64,000 nt of DNA from Diphasiastrum complanatum (GCA_029204225.1 CM055100.1:18646244-18710243), one strand, 5' to 3'; numbered from the stretch's first letter, positions 23,197 to 34,960 are shown. Notes: generated from the letters alone by a model not told the origin. Translations and numbers: made by a program.

Positions 23197-25990
23197 AGAT
23201 TCTACTGTTTTGCCACTCAGGTTGTGGTTGCAGTGCCCAAATGATCTTGGCCCTTGTGAAGTACTGGCTTTGATCGATTTTTTCTCTGTCGTCTCTCATG
23301 TTGCGAGGGTATCTCCTTTCAAATCTTTTGGACTCTTTGGTATCCGCCATGTTATTTCTTGGCCTGGTAGGTGAGGCTGCCCTACATTTCTATGGTGGCT
23401 TTGCCAAATAGTCATCCAGGGCCTTAGTGCCCATGTCACTCTTACTTGCCCGCTCGCTTGTGGAAGGCTCAACTGCACCCGCATCTGCTAGTCTAGGCAA
23501 GAATCTTCTGGTTTCTAGAGGATCCGCCAGGAAGTCATCATCACCGCCAAAGTCAGTGTTAGTTTCTGGAAGGTCATGGATGGACTAATCAAGAGAGAGA
23601 GACATAGGAATGACAAGTTTATGAGGAAGCAGATTTAACAGATTGTACGCCGCACTAGAGAAACTGAGCTGTCGTAGGAACTCATCCCATCGGACCTTGT
23701 ACGGCTCAGCAGGTCCCTTAGAGGGTCTCAAAAAACTGCTGGGAGAAAATGAAGAGGAGAAAAGTGAAGAGACGGGGTAAGTAGGAACGAATATTTTGGA
23801 AAAATTGAAAGTAGAATAAGAATGGGGTTTGAAAATAGGAGGGGAAAGGAAAAAGCTCTCACAGTAGCCTTGGTCCTCTGGCCGTCCAATCCCAAACTAC
23901 CATCCAGTGGCTGGGTTTGCCCATCTTTATTATCTGCACCATCGTCCCCATCATTGTCCCTTGGCTTCTTGTCAGAGATACCCGCTTGGGCCTTGCACGC
24001 TATGTCCCATAGTTGGTTCACTTTGTCCAAGACTTGTTGCAGGGCCTTTGTCATTTCTTCGAGCTGCTTCTAGAACTCAAGGATGATCCTCGGCTGCTTG
24101 GCCACGACATTCTCGTAATTTCTTTTCTCGACCTCTCGTTCCTGAATCAACTGCATGTATTTTTCCATCCGGATGGTTGTAGCTTTTGGAGTCTGGAATC
24201 GGATATCCTTCAGTTTTACAAGAGGGGCATCAACTGTCATTGCACCCAATGATCCATCTTGTGCTTGGTCGATCTGAGCCATCTGGTGCTTCAGTTGCTG
24301 TTGAACCTCTTTTAATTTTGCTCTTTGTCCAGCCATTATGGATTTTATGTCTTCGTTTTTTATTTCTTTTTCTTTGGCCAACTTTTTCTAATGGGCGATC
24401 TCCTGGTCCTAGTGCTTGATCTTATTTTCCAATACTTGTTGCTGGATTACCAGCCAATGCATATGGTAGCTTGTTTCAGATAGACTGGTCATCGAACATT
24501 TCGCTGCTTCAGAGAGCTCCTCGGGGTTGGTGATGGTTGGGTACTGATGGGGGGTATGAGTGGGTGGTGTTAGTCCAAAAAATATGCATGGTTGAGGAAG
24601 TGAGGTGGCAATGGAGGGAATGGAGAAATAACGTTAGTAGAGACAGTAGTGGTAGTTGATGGAACAGTGGTGGTGGTTAGTGGAACAGTGGTGGTGGTTA
24701 GTGGTGGGGTCACTGATCCACTTCACCGTCATCATCATCGCTTATCTCCATCAGGTCTGTAGTATCAAAATATGTTGAAGTGTCCATGAGAATGTGGACT
24801 TGTTGGGGTTGTGCTTGTTGAGCTGCTCCCGTGTCTTGGGGAAGAGCTGGACTGTGTTGTTTAAGACTTTGGTGTTTGTGTTTGTGATCGTGTCTTTCTG
24901 ACCAGCTTTTTCTCTTCTGATTCTGACTCCTCAGTCGTCGTAGCATCAGGTGAGCTCCTTTTGACCTGGAGCTTTTTCCTCATCCGTTGTTGCCTTGGGT
25001 CAGGCAATTGTGCCTTGGATGTATCTGTTGCTTGAGTTGCCGAAGATCCCTCTACAATTGGATCTGGTTGTGAGGTTGTGTGTGTCTATGTTTTCACCAA
25101 TTTGAAGATACTGGTATTTTATTTTTTTGGTGCTGGCCTTTGTGGCGATGACGTCTGTGTTTTAGATCACTTAGACTTCTTGGGCTCAATGGGTATGTCC
25201 CAAGCTTTGTCTGTTATTTGTAGTAACCCTTGGAATTTGAGCCCGTCGTTCACCTGCTGCAAAGTGAGGTCTGTCATCAGGTACACGAGCATGGTGCTTG
25301 GCTGCTTGTTTTTTATACACTCATAAAGGTAGTTCAAGACAAACTGGGCCCAATCGTATAGATTTTGGCCATGCAGTCGTGAATCTGCCATCAGCACCTG
25401 AAATTCAATTTTTTGTGAAAAACTGTTGGGCTTGCTAATACCAGGCTGTCATTTCTTGGAAATCAAGTTGCTCCATATGAATATCTATCTTGTTGGTGTC
25501 TGGGTCATCTGAACTTGAGGGCTGGTTGGAAGACATGTCGAAAAACTGGGAAAACCAGGTTCTGAAAAAAGTGGTTCGGTCAAGATTTGGAACAGTGGTA
25601 ACAGGTGGCTCGACTCGGTCGAGATGGTGATCGACGGATTCGGTCGAGGAGGTGATTGAGGGACTCGGTTGAGGTGGACAGAGGGACTCAGTTGAGGTGC
25701 TGATGAGTGGAGACTCGGTTGAGATGGTGATGAGTGGAGACTCGGCTGAGATGGTGATGACTGGAGATTCGGCTGAGATGGTGATGACTGCAGACTCTGC
25801 TAAGATGGTGATGACTGGAGACTCGGTTGAGATGGTGATCAGTGGAGACTCGGCTGAGATGGTGATGACTGGAGATTCGATTGAGATGGTGATGACTGGA
25901 GACTCGGTTGAGATGGTGATGAGGTGTTCTATGAAAAGGGGAGGTGTAGAGTGGCGCATTTGTGAGGATGCAAGCAGAAGGACTCATATT
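23197..25990 (-). pseudogene. Broken accessory ORF: 9-residue repeats, putative transposon domain, coiled coil
   Basis: Read right to left. From about 25,959 the frame opens with eight Ile-Thr-Ile-Ser-Thr-Glu-Ser-Pro-Val-like repeats, then a Ser/Asp-rich segment (MSSNQPSSSDDPDTNKIDIH, about 25,530). 25,397-25,167 gives YDWAQFVLNYLYECIKNKQP and LVYLMTDLTLQQVNDGLKFQ, weakly like the 'putative plant transposon protein' domain seen next to plant Ty3 pol genes. Then come basic/Pro-Thr-rich sequence and ISDDDDGEVDQ (24,710-24,946). A strong coiled coil, IKSIMAGQRAKLKEVQQQLK and EMTKALQQVLDKVNQLWDIA, spans 24,381-23,930. A basic tail (FERRYPRNMRDDREKIDQSQ) ends near 23,200. Several stops and frame changes break it. 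Function unknown; the architecture is similar in outline to the extra ORF of element B. Confidence 0.5.
25710..25925 (-). repeat. 27-bp minisatellite, eight units, in frame
   Basis: Eight direct units of 27 bp (GAGACTCGGTTGAGATGGTGATGAGTG and variants on the plus strand; written here as one unit: GAGACTCGG-N18). Because 27 is nine codons, the minus-strand frame reads through all copies. The CTCGGTTGAGAT core is shared with clusters at 26.5-26.8 and 50.35-50.6 kb. Confidence 0.9.
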
Positions 25991-26028
25991 GGAATGGAAT
26001 GTTGGAGTGTATGAAACACGATGGCAAG

Positions 26029-26059
<31 letters not shown>

Positions 26060-26083
26060 GGGGGGTGGGGGGGGGGGGGTGGG
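26029..26083 (+). repeat. A-run followed by G-runs
   Basis: About 23 A (26,029-26,051), then 14 G, T, 13 G, T, 3 G. The G-runs satisfy the usual pattern for an intramolecular G-quadruplex. The junction also looks like an exaggerated retroelement purine tract, but no LTR start is evident after it. Confidence 0.9.
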
Positions 26084-26523
26084 AAGCTGGTTGTGAAGAA
26101 CGGAAATTTATAAAAGATGGAAATGAGAATGTATGGTGAGTTGAAAAAAAATGTTGTAAAAGGTGAGGATGAAAAGTGGTTTGAAAATCATGTTTCACAA
26201 TAGTGAAACTAGAGCATGATGTATGCTCCAGCTGCACTACCCCTTAGCGCTTCGATGTGCAAGAAGTTGTGGGTCGACTTTGGGTGATTTTAGGTTTGGA
26301 AACGGTTTTGGATGGTGCTCGACTTGGTTATGGAATGAAAATGGCTGGCGCTCGATGTTCGGAGAGTGTGTGCAAGGACAGAAGGATAGAATGTAAGAGC
26401 GCCAAGATCGAATATGTATGTAAAGAAATCATCAAAAAATAGGTGCAGGAGAGCTCCAGTATTCGCATGTTGCTGAGGTAAAAAGATTTTCGTTTCGAAC
26501 GTATTTATGGCTTTCATTGTTGT
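26084..26523. other. Non-coding stretch
   Basis: No domain or motif seen; open frames are short and unconserved. Confidence 0.4.
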
Positions 26524-26815
26524 GCTTCGGTCGAGATTGTTTTTAGTGCATGGGTCGGTCGAAATCTGAGTTGGAAGACTCGGTCGAGATGTTGAGAAAG
26601 CGATTCAGTTGAGATTGTTTTTAGTGTCCGAGTCAATTGAGATCTGAGTTAGAAGACTCGGTCGAGATGCCAAGGAAGCGATTCGGTTGAGATTGTCATA
26701 AGCTGGCTCGATCGAGACGCTGACCAACTGATTCGATCGAGATGGTCATAAGCTGGCTTGGTCAAGATGCTGACCAACTGATTTGGTTGAGATGGTCATA
26801 AGCTGGCTCAAAACC
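26524..26815 (+). repeat. CTCGGTCGAGAT minisatellite
   Basis: Diverged units of two lengths: first two copies of about 100 bp (CGGTCGAGATTG...GAGTT.GAAGACTCGG), then three of about 56 bp (CATAAGCTGGCTCGATCGAG...GACCAACTGATTCG). The common core is C-T-C-G-G-T-C-G-A-G-A-T. It ends where copia leader/gag sequence begins. Confidence 0.8.
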
Positions 26816-26873
26816 TTTGTGAGATTCAGGTTCAAACAAATCTATATCTTGTGTGTAGAATCTTACTAGTAAG

Positions 26874-29005
26874 ATGGGATCTGCTGGAGCATATCTTCTA
26901 GAAGCTAGTGAGAGGCTAGATTCTACCAGTTATGCTATTTGGAAAGTGAGGATGGAGTCACTTGTGGTGCTCCAAGATCTCTATGAGTTTCTAATTGATG
27001 AGGAAATGTACCTCTAGGTGCACAGGAGTTAGCTAAATACAAAAGAAGATCTAGGCTTGCACTTCACTGTGTGAAGATGAATGTAAGCAATGATTTATTG
27101 AGAGAAGTATCAACTTGTACCAGTGCTAAAGAGGCTTGGGAATCTCTAAAATCAATCTACGAGTCTAGCAACACTTCAAGGGTTCTCATGCTTAGGAATC
27201 AGATTCTGCAAAGCATGAAGAGAAGTGATGAGAGTGCATAGGTTTATGTGCTAAGAATCAAGTCTCTCAATAGGGAGTTACCTTCCATTGGAGAGAAGAT
27301 TCAAGATAGTGTTTTTGTCCTAAATGGTCTAGGGAGTGACTTTACAAATTTGGTCCAAAGCTTTGCAATCCAAGACACTTTGCCCACTATAGAAAAGCTA
27401 CACAGTGTATTAGTTGCTGAAGAGTGTAGGATGATGCATACCAATGCAAGAATGAATGCTATTTCTCTGCAAGATGGTGATGAGAAAGCTAATTTCTCAT
27501 TCAAAGGCAAGAAGAAGACCAATGGCAAGAAGAAGCTCTTCAAGGAGACCAAGGAGGAGGATGAGGCTTCAAGCTCAAAGGGCAAGATCAAAGACAAGTC
27601 CAAGTACAAATGTTTTTTCTATGGAGAGAAAGGACATTTTGCATCAGAATGTCTCAAGAAGAAAAAAGACACAAGAGAGCAAACAAAGCAACATTGCACA
27701 TCAGGAGGAGGAGGAGGATGAAGAGTCATCCTTGATGGTTTCCAACAAACCACCATCATCCAAGTGCAGCACCAATGATTCTTGGTGGATTGACAGTGGG
27801 GCTAGTTCCCACATGACATATCAAAAGGACATATTCTCCACTTTACTTTCTTACAATGATTTACATAGATCAATCTATACTACAAGTAGTCAAGAATGTA
27901 AGATAAGTGGAATAGGAAAAATTCCTTTGTATGTTGGATCATCCAAAAGGATGAATCTTGATAATGTTAATTATGTTTCTAAGTTAACCAAGAATTTGCT
28001 TAGTGTTGGCCAGTTAATGGATAATGTCCTAGATGTACAATTTAAGCATGGAGTTTGTTCCATCCTTAGAAATGATGAATGTATAGCCAAAGGCTTTAAG
28101 CAAGGTAGATTGTTTAAGCTTGATGCTAATGTTGCAGTGGAGAGTGTTAACTTGGCAAAGGTGGAGTTATCAAAGGTGGAACTGTGGCACAAAAGGTTGG
28201 GCCACCCCAACTACAAAGCCATGGAATCTATGGTAGCAAAGGAGCTTGCAGTTGGACTCCCCAAGTATTTGTCAAAGTGTGGGAAGAGATGTGAAGCATG
28301 CAGCCTCTCAAAGGCTCACAAACTACCCTTCTCAAGATCTACATCAAGATCAAACTCTCCTCTTGAACTCATCCATTCGGATGTTCATAGTTTTTCACAT
28401 GAGTCTAATGGTGGTGCCAAGTACTATGTAATCTTCATTTATGACTATTCTAGTTTTGTTTGGATGTACCTCTTTTCTAGCAAATCAATGGTGTTTTATT
28501 CTTTTGTAAAGTTCAAGACTTTGGTAGAAAATCAACTTAGTACCAAGATTAAGGTATTAAGGAGTGATAATGGAGGTGAATATATCTCCAATAAGTTGAC
28601 TGACTTTTGTAATTCTAATGGCATAAAGAGGGAGTTGTCATGTCCATACCCCCTCAATAAAATGGAGTGAGTGAGAGAAGAAATAGATCTCTTTGTGAGT
28701 GTGCTAAGGCCTTAAGGCTAGATGCTTCTCTATCCAAACCATTTTGGGGCGAAGCAATAACTTGTGCTAACTATTTGTGCAATAGATTACCAAACCAAGC
28801 CATAAGAGGAATCACACCATTTGAAGCTCTATTTGGAGAGAAGCCCAATCTCAAGGATCTCAAAAATTTTGGATCCACTTGCTATGTACACCAATACAAG
28901 TGAAGAAGAACTTGAGGATCCACCTCAAGATGTAAGAACTTCAAGAACTCCAAGAAGATCTACAAGGACAAGGTCCGAGCCATCAGTGTATGGTGATTAC
29001 TTCTG
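26874..29005 (+). pseudogene. Copia gag-protease-integrase with internal deletion
   Basis: Gag begins at 26,874 (MGSAGAYLLEASERLDS), has several stops, and ends in the zinc knuckle CFFYGEKGHFASEC (about 27,608-27,650). A frame change follows in a run of GGA/GAG at about 27,704-27,719. Then a long open frame gives the protease motif WWIDSGASSHMT (about 27,781), the integrase zinc region LWHKRLGH...C..C (about 28,190-28,300), HSDVHSFSHESNGG and KVLRSDNGGEY (catalytic Asp residues). A break near 28,665 precedes ERRNRSLCECAKAL (catalytic Glu) and TPFEALFGEKPNLKDL. At about 28,890 the reading jumps to TSRTPRRSTRTRSEPS, normally well downstream, so the integrase end is deleted. RT and RNase H are absent. 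It is the same broad family as elements C and F. No 5' LTR or primer site is found. Confidence 0.85.
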
Positions 29006-29261
29006 ATTTCAATGAAACCCAGCTTTGGCACATTCTAAACACTGTTTGCAGGTCGTACTACAGCCTCATTTCCACATGTGTGGAGTTGGATTATAGTTTT
29101 TGATCAATGCTCTGATTGTCTCTACTTATTTTCTATCAAGCTGCTAAACTAGATCTTGTTTTTTGATGACTAGTTTTTTATGGATTGTTTAGCAAGCACA
29201 CAATCAACATTGTGGATCATTCAAAGATCCATTTATGGTCCTTAGTACTGTACTTTTAACA
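29006..29261. other. Short non-coding junction
   Basis: Nothing recognisable between the copia relic and the truncated integrase end of element A. Confidence 0.5.
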
Positions 29262-30560
29262 CGCAGGTGACGATCATGCCAGGCTTTTTGGCGACGTTTG
29301 TTAACTAATTGTGTGTGATACGATATGAGTCGAGTCTCGCACAATTGGGCTAACGTAAATAGCCCAGTCTTGACTTGTTGTTCAATTGCAGCTTTCTCAC
29401 AGAGATCTGTAAAGAAGGCTTGCATGACTCTCAAGGATGGCACTAGGAACTCAACAGACATTACTGCCTCTTGACCATATACAAGATGGAATGGGGTTAC
29501 CCATCCAGTTGCCTTTTTTGGAGTCGTGCGGTATGCCCAGATAGCAAAGAACAATTTGGTTTTCCAATCTGATCGACTTGTTTCGACTATCTCGGTCAAA
29601 ATCTTACAAATCCTCTTGTTAGTGGATTTGGCTTGGCCATTACACCTAGGATAATATGGAGTACTTTTTCGGTGGACCACAAGGTAATGGTGAAGGAGAT
29701 TATCGATCACTTTATTTAAGAAGTGTGTATCGCGATCACCGAAAAGCTCAATAGGATAGCCAAAACGCGTAATGATGTTTTCATAGAGAAAATCCTTTGA
29801 TGCTTTAGCCTCAACCCATTTAGTTGCATAATCCGTTGCGATCAGTATATAATAGGCTTGAGTATGTTTTAGGCTTATGGCTCCAACAAAGTCTATTCCC
29901 CATTTATGGAAGGCTTCGCCTTCTATAATGGGAGTCAACGGGGTGAAGTATGCTTTTGTATTTTTCTTGGCTCGTTGGCAGACATCACATGTTTTAATGA
30001 TAACAAATGTATCTTTAAATAGTGATGGCCACCACAAGCCCGCTCGAAGAATAATCTTAGCAATCGCTTCAGCAAAGAAGTGACCGCCCCCAATGCCCTC
30101 ATGTGATTGAAATATGATAGGTTATATCTCAGATTCATAAGCGCGTTTTCGGATAATACCGTCAGCGCTCCTTTTACATAATTGTCCTGTGATGAGTTGA
30201 AAGGGTGTCACCTTAAGCAAAAAAATTCATTTTGCAACTGTATTTAGGCCCTTGTTTAGGAATTGAGTGATTTCCTCAACCCATAAAGGTATAGCATCAA
30301 TATGACAAAGACATGCATCAGGAAGATCATCGTTTACTGGTGCATCTGTCTTTTCAGCATTAGGAAGTCGGGAAAGGTGATCTGCCATGAAATGTTGGGT
30401 TCCTTTTCGAACAACTACTCAGAAATTAAATTCCTCGATTATCAATAGCCATCGAGCTATTCATCCTATTTTACAAGACTTATTAACAATATATAACGGG
30501 GCTTGATGGTCGATATAGAAGACAAAGGTTTGGCCTATTAAATAATGTTGGAGTTGAGTA
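29262..30560 (-). pseudogene. Element A RNase H end and integrase
   Basis: The first part (30,560-30,060) reads HYLIGQTFVFYIDHQAPLY and QHFMADHLSRLPNAEK, the closing motifs of Ty3 RNase H, with several stops. The 277-residue open frame from 30,037 contains WWPSLFKDT and CDVCQR (zinc-binding Cys pair), KWGIDFVGAI (first catalytic Asp), FGDRDTHFLNKVI (second Asp) and PRCNGQAKSTNK, where the catalytic Glu of NGQAEST is Lys. TPFHLVYGQEAVMSVEFLVP and RRQKAWHDRHLRVK follow, then similarity ends near 29,262, before the usual C-terminus. The E-to-K change predicts loss of catalysis even without the other breaks. Confidence 0.85.
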
Positions 30561-30564
30561 CTAC

Positions 30565-31552
30565 ACTCCAACTGATTAAGGTGTCAATAGATAATCGAGA
30601 AATGTTTGATATATTCATGGTTGTGCAGACAATTAATTAATCGCGTTCGCGAATTGTTTGTTCCTAGACAGAAGTCCTCAACAACTTAAGTCCAAGGTTA
30701 TGGTTAAAGAGCATGAATAGTTTTAGAGCACGTTAGAAACTTATGTCAGTTACAAGCAAAAACACAGATCAAAGACTCCATTCTTCAGACAAGGATTGTC
30801 ATCTCAAATATATACATAAAGTTTTATTCAATGATCGTGCTAGACCGTACCAAATGTAGATGTTATTCGAGTGCCGAAAAGAAAGTATTCACGACAGACG
30901 AATAAGATAATTTTAAGACAGTTCCTTAGAGCATATTTACGGATACTCAGCAAACGACTGTAATGCGCTAGAGAGACTGTCTGATCAGAGAGTAATTCAT
31001 GTAATGCATTAGAGATTGCTAGTAGACTCAAGATCACTCACACTCAATAGTGTGGAGAACAAAGATAAGGGAGAATAACTCTCAACACTCTATTCACTTC
31101 TTCGACCTCTTACAAATACATAAACTCTTCTCTCTCGATGGTCGAGACTGAAGCGTGTGATCAATATATGTTCTATGGGACGAACAAACACACCTCTAAA
31201 ACAACAGGTGCGTCGCTCCTGTGAAAAGGTCTAGTTAACAATTAGGTTGAGTATATGTTCAATTATACCATAAGAGGTATATTTAACTAAGAGTTAAAAT
31301 TACTCTAGTTTAAAATGTCAAATCATAACTAGTCATTTCGCGTGGATGACCTAATAAAGGCTATCCAAGGCAATGTTTTCCCTGTTAAAGGTCTTGCCGT
31401 TAAATACAAGGCAAATACTTAGGAGATATATTCTCAAAAAATGACTTAGGCCTCTTCATGATTTATATTTATCCAGTTTGTATCTTCATTTTTTAGTATA
31501 TCATGCCATATTTAGGTTGATATTCAATATTTAACAATTTTGTGGCATCACA
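30565..31552 (-). mobile_element. Element B 3' LTR, truncated
   Basis: Matches 46,297-47,294 along almost its whole length (shared blocks AAGTCCTCAACAACTTAAGT, GTGGATGACCTAATAAAGGC), with scattered substitutions. The outer 295 or so bases are missing at the left. It begins in element sense TGTGATGCCACAAAATTG at 31,552. Confidence 0.85.
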
Positions 31553-31566
31553 TATCCCCTTCCTCA
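31553..31566 (-). promoter_or_regulatory. Element B polypurine tract
   Basis: Minus-strand GAGGAAGGGGATA sits immediately before the 3' LTR start, the expected plus-strand primer position. Confidence 0.8.
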
Positions 31567-31867
31567 AATGTGAAACGTCATCTTGAACATATAATCTTTA
31601 TTTCAAGGATCATTCGCGAAACATTCCGTTCTTCAGATTTTTGTCAAGGCGAAAAGGTATTTCTTCATATGATTCGTCCTTTAGATATTTCTTCGGCTTA
31701 CAGAATATGTGCCTTTGTTGTTCTTTGAATTTGAATAAGTTGATTTGATTTGATCTTTGAATTATTGATGAGAACTAGAATCAAACTTTAAAACATCTTC
31801 AAAAGTTCAAAAATCTGGATTCAGCATCACATAGAAACATCACCACGACATAGTCAAGAATGAATAT
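31567..31867. other. 3' untranslated part of element B
   Basis: No coding signal; short open frames only. Confidence 0.4.
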
Positions 31868-33077
31868 TCACAAAGGATTCAATTCTTCATGTAGTTTTCG
31901 AGCTAACTCCAAATTTTGTTGAGCCTCATATAACATCAAATCTTCATTTGATTTCGTATAACGGCCAACTGGTAGGTTGCCGAATTCTTCAAGCTTAACC
32001 GAGAGCAAGGTTACATCAAACAGCTCCTGAGTTAACTTTCTATCTTCATCAGAATCACTACGAAGTGTGATTTCTTTACAATAGCGAGCTGAAAATCTTA
32101 TAAAAGAACTTTTAACATAAAGATTTTGGACATAAAAAACAATGTCTTTGCTGCAAAAATTCCAAACTACCAAAATGAATATGTACAAAATTGCTTATAA
32201 CGAAGTGACTTTTTTTTTATCTTGCAGATTGTGTCGAATCTCCACAAAATAATCAGCAAGATTTCGCTCCCAATCCACTTAAAGACTGAAAAGTTCTGGA
32301 TAGGCCATATTTACATTAATCAGCAAACCTGCATCATCAAAGGCACCTAAATCCACAACAACTTTTGGTTTGTACACTTGGAATTGCGACTTACGCTTCC
32401 AAAATTGTCATTTATTGTCTTCATTTTGCAAAAATTGAAATTCTTTAATACGAATGTATTCAAGAGCATATATACCAGAAGAGCCTATGTATAACTCAGT
32501 TGAACCGAAAGGCACGACTTGGAATTTCTCCTGAATTATGCCCTAGCAGAGACGTCCTTTCTGTTCGATAGATAATTGGGCCCATAACCAGAGAAAGTTG
32601 TCCGTTTTCCATGGTGTCTTCCAATCATCGAAGATGATGCCTATTGCGCCTGGTAGCATTATATAATCCACACGCCATTGTAATTCAATGTTAAATGCTT
32701 GTGGACACCACTTCCAGAATTGAGCAGCAAATGCATTGAATCTTTCAGCACATACCTTCGACTGGTTTCGACGTGGTCGCTTTGCCTGAGTAGCTGCTAT
32801 TGCCAAATCTTGAGTTTGCAACTCAACAACTAACTTCTGGTCTTCTACCTGTTGTTTGAGATCAGACAGCTCCTGTTCGAGCTTGTCGACCTTTGCTACT
32901 GCCTCCAAATACTGTGGGTGGTCAGTGACTCCCGATCAGGCATGCACAACTTGAAGTTGCTGCGTTAATTCATCTATTCGTAGCAAGGCCTGTACATATT
33001 CGTTGTGAGAGTCTGGCCCGCTACAAGTTTGGGTGGCTTCAATAGACAACTCTTTCAACTCAGCCAACTCTTCTTGG
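31868..33077 (-). pseudogene. Element B accessory ORF, C-terminal part
   Basis: Right to left, it starts at the inversion breakpoint with VQEELAELKELSIEATQ, then LLRIDELTQQLQVVHA. After one stop comes a strong coiled coil (VAKVDKLEQELSDLKQQVED, then QKLVVELQTQDLAI) and a basic KRPRRNQSK. A conserved-looking globular stretch follows: FNAFAAQFWKWCPQAF, WRVDYIMLPGAIGIIFDDWK, NFLWLWAQLSIEQKG. Beyond a stop the coding character continues in broken frames (VVPFGSTELYIGSSGIYALE; LFDVTLLSVKLEEFGNLPVG) to about 31,870. I recognise no family. It is probably the second half of the ORF at 41,595-43,070, separated by inversion. Not an obvious env: I see no signal peptide or convincing membrane segment. 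Confidence 0.55.
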
Positions 33078-34960
33078 ACTAAAGAAGATGTTCTACCTGT
33101 TCGACAGAGACAATATTGTCTCAATCCAAAGTACTCCCTCATGGTTAAAGACGAACTTAACAAGCACCTTAAGGCAGGTATTATCTATCCCGTCTTAAGC
33201 AGCGAATGGGTTTCTCCCATCGTTGTTGTTCCAAAGAAGAAGACTGGCAAAATACAAATATGTTATGATTTCCAGAAGCTCAATGCTGTCACTAGGAAGG
33301 ATCATCATCCTCTGCCCTTCACTGATTCTATTTTAGATCAGGTTGCTGGTCAAGAGCGTTACAGTTTCTGTGACGGCTTCTCTGGATATAATCAGGTTGG
33401 CGTAAGAAAAGAAGATCGTTCAAAAACTACGTTCACCACGGATTGGGGCACTTATGCCTACAACAAAATGCCCTTTGGCCTTTGCAACGCACCAACGACT
33501 TTTCAGCAAATCATGATGTTAATTTTCGTCGCTTTCCTAAGAACTTTTCTTGAAATCTTCATAGATGATTTCTACGTGTATAGTGATATAAAAACACATA
33601 TACAAAAGCTGAAATTTACATTGCAATGGTGTCGAGATACTTGTTTATTCCTTCATCCAGAGAAATATTTTTTCGGTATGAAAAAATGAATTTTACTTGG
33701 ACACAAAATATCAAACAGAGGAATAGAGGTCGATAAAGATAAAGTCGAGCTTATAAAAAACCTCCAGATACCAACCAATCTATGTGAACTAAGAGCTTTC
33801 TTAGGACATGTCAACTCTTATCGGAGTTTTATTCAAAATCATGTCTCTATTGCCGCTGCTCTTACGCATCTACTCAAGAAATAAGTAGAATACTTGTGGA
33901 CGAATGAACAGCAAAAAGCATTCGAAGAACTTAAGCAAAGGTTGATCAATGCTCCTATTATGAGACCACCCAACTCGGCTATTCTATTTCATAGTTATGT
34001 TGATGTTTCTGCATTTGCTATTGGCGTCTGTCTGAGCCAGAAGGACGATTAGAAAAACGATCATCCCATATACTATGCAAGTCGATAGTTCAATGCCTCG
34101 GAGAAGAATTATTCGGCTACAGAAAGGGAAGCACTCAGAATGATTTTTACTGTTAAGAAATTTCGACATTATTCGCTGGGATATGCTTTTATTTTTCATG
34201 TTGATCACTATGCTCTAAAGTATCTTGTAAATAAACTAGATTTATCAAGACAAATTGCTCGATGGGTTCTACTTCTGCAAGAATTCACTTATCAAGTAGA
34301 ACTTTGCCAAGGAAAATATCATACGAATGTTGATTATCTATCGCGACTTAGCACGGGAAAAATTGAAAAACCAATTAATGATGATTTTTCAGAAAAAAAT
34401 CTATTTGAAATCTCATCTACGAACTCGTTATATTCTGATATCATTACTTATCTCAAGGATCAGATATATCCGGATGGTTATGATTTGGAGAAAAAGACAA
34501 TGTTTCAATATAAGGTAGTACCTTATACGATTATTAACAATGTCCTATACAAGTTTGGTGCTGATCATCAACCAAGAAAATGTCTCAAAATAGAAGATAT
34601 TGAAAAGGTTGTACAAGCCTTACATTCAGAAGATGTTGGCAGACACTTTGTTTTAAAGAACACTGTTAATAAAATATTGAGTACCAAGTACGGGTGGCCA
34701 ACTATGTTCAAGGATGTATCAAATTATATTTGTTCGTGTCATCCATGCCAAAGATCTGACAAGCCAACAAAATCAATGAATTGGTCGTTGACACCAATCC
34801 TACCTCTTGCACCATTTGAGAAGTGGGGGGTTGACTTTGTCAGTCCAATCAAACATGTGACTCAATATACGAAGTGTCGTTATATTCTCGTTGCAACGAA
34901 TTATGCTACAAAGAACGTTGAAGCAGAAGCGACGAAATGAAACGATGCGAAAACTGTCGC
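33078..34960 (+). pseudogene. Element B RT, RNase H and integrase start
   Basis: RT begins KEDVLPVRQRQYCLNPKYSL and continues WVSPIVVVPKKKTGKIQICYDF, YSFCDGFSGYNQ, PFGLCNAPTTFQ and the catalytic FIDD (about 33,558-33,569). A stop at 33,687 is followed in frame by LLGHKISNRGIEVDKDKVE and LRAFLGHVNSYRSFIQ. RNase H has SYVDVSAFAIGVCLSQKDD and [11 protein letters not shown], then [16 protein letters not shown] and TNVDYLSRL. Integrase has the zinc region H..H..CHPCQRS and WGVDFVSPI with the first catalytic Asp, then breaks off at [13 protein letters not shown] near 34,940. The remaining catalytic residues are absent. Four or more nonsense codons. Opposite strand to B's gag-protease, so this segment is inverted. 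Confidence 0.85.

Noticed and set aside
25697-26014. Plus-strand frame of Gly-Asp-Ser-Val-Glu-Met repeats
   Set aside because: It is the antisense shadow of the minus-strand 27-bp repeat; the minus frame extends into non-repeat coding-like sequence and the plus frame does not.
25710-26815. CRISPR-like array from regularly spaced repeats
   Set aside because: Units are contiguous minisatellites without unique spacers, and the DNA is eukaryotic.
31868-33077. Envelope protein for element B
   Set aside because: Its position fits, but I see no signal peptide, cleavage site or convincing membrane segment, and the dominant feature is a coiled coil.
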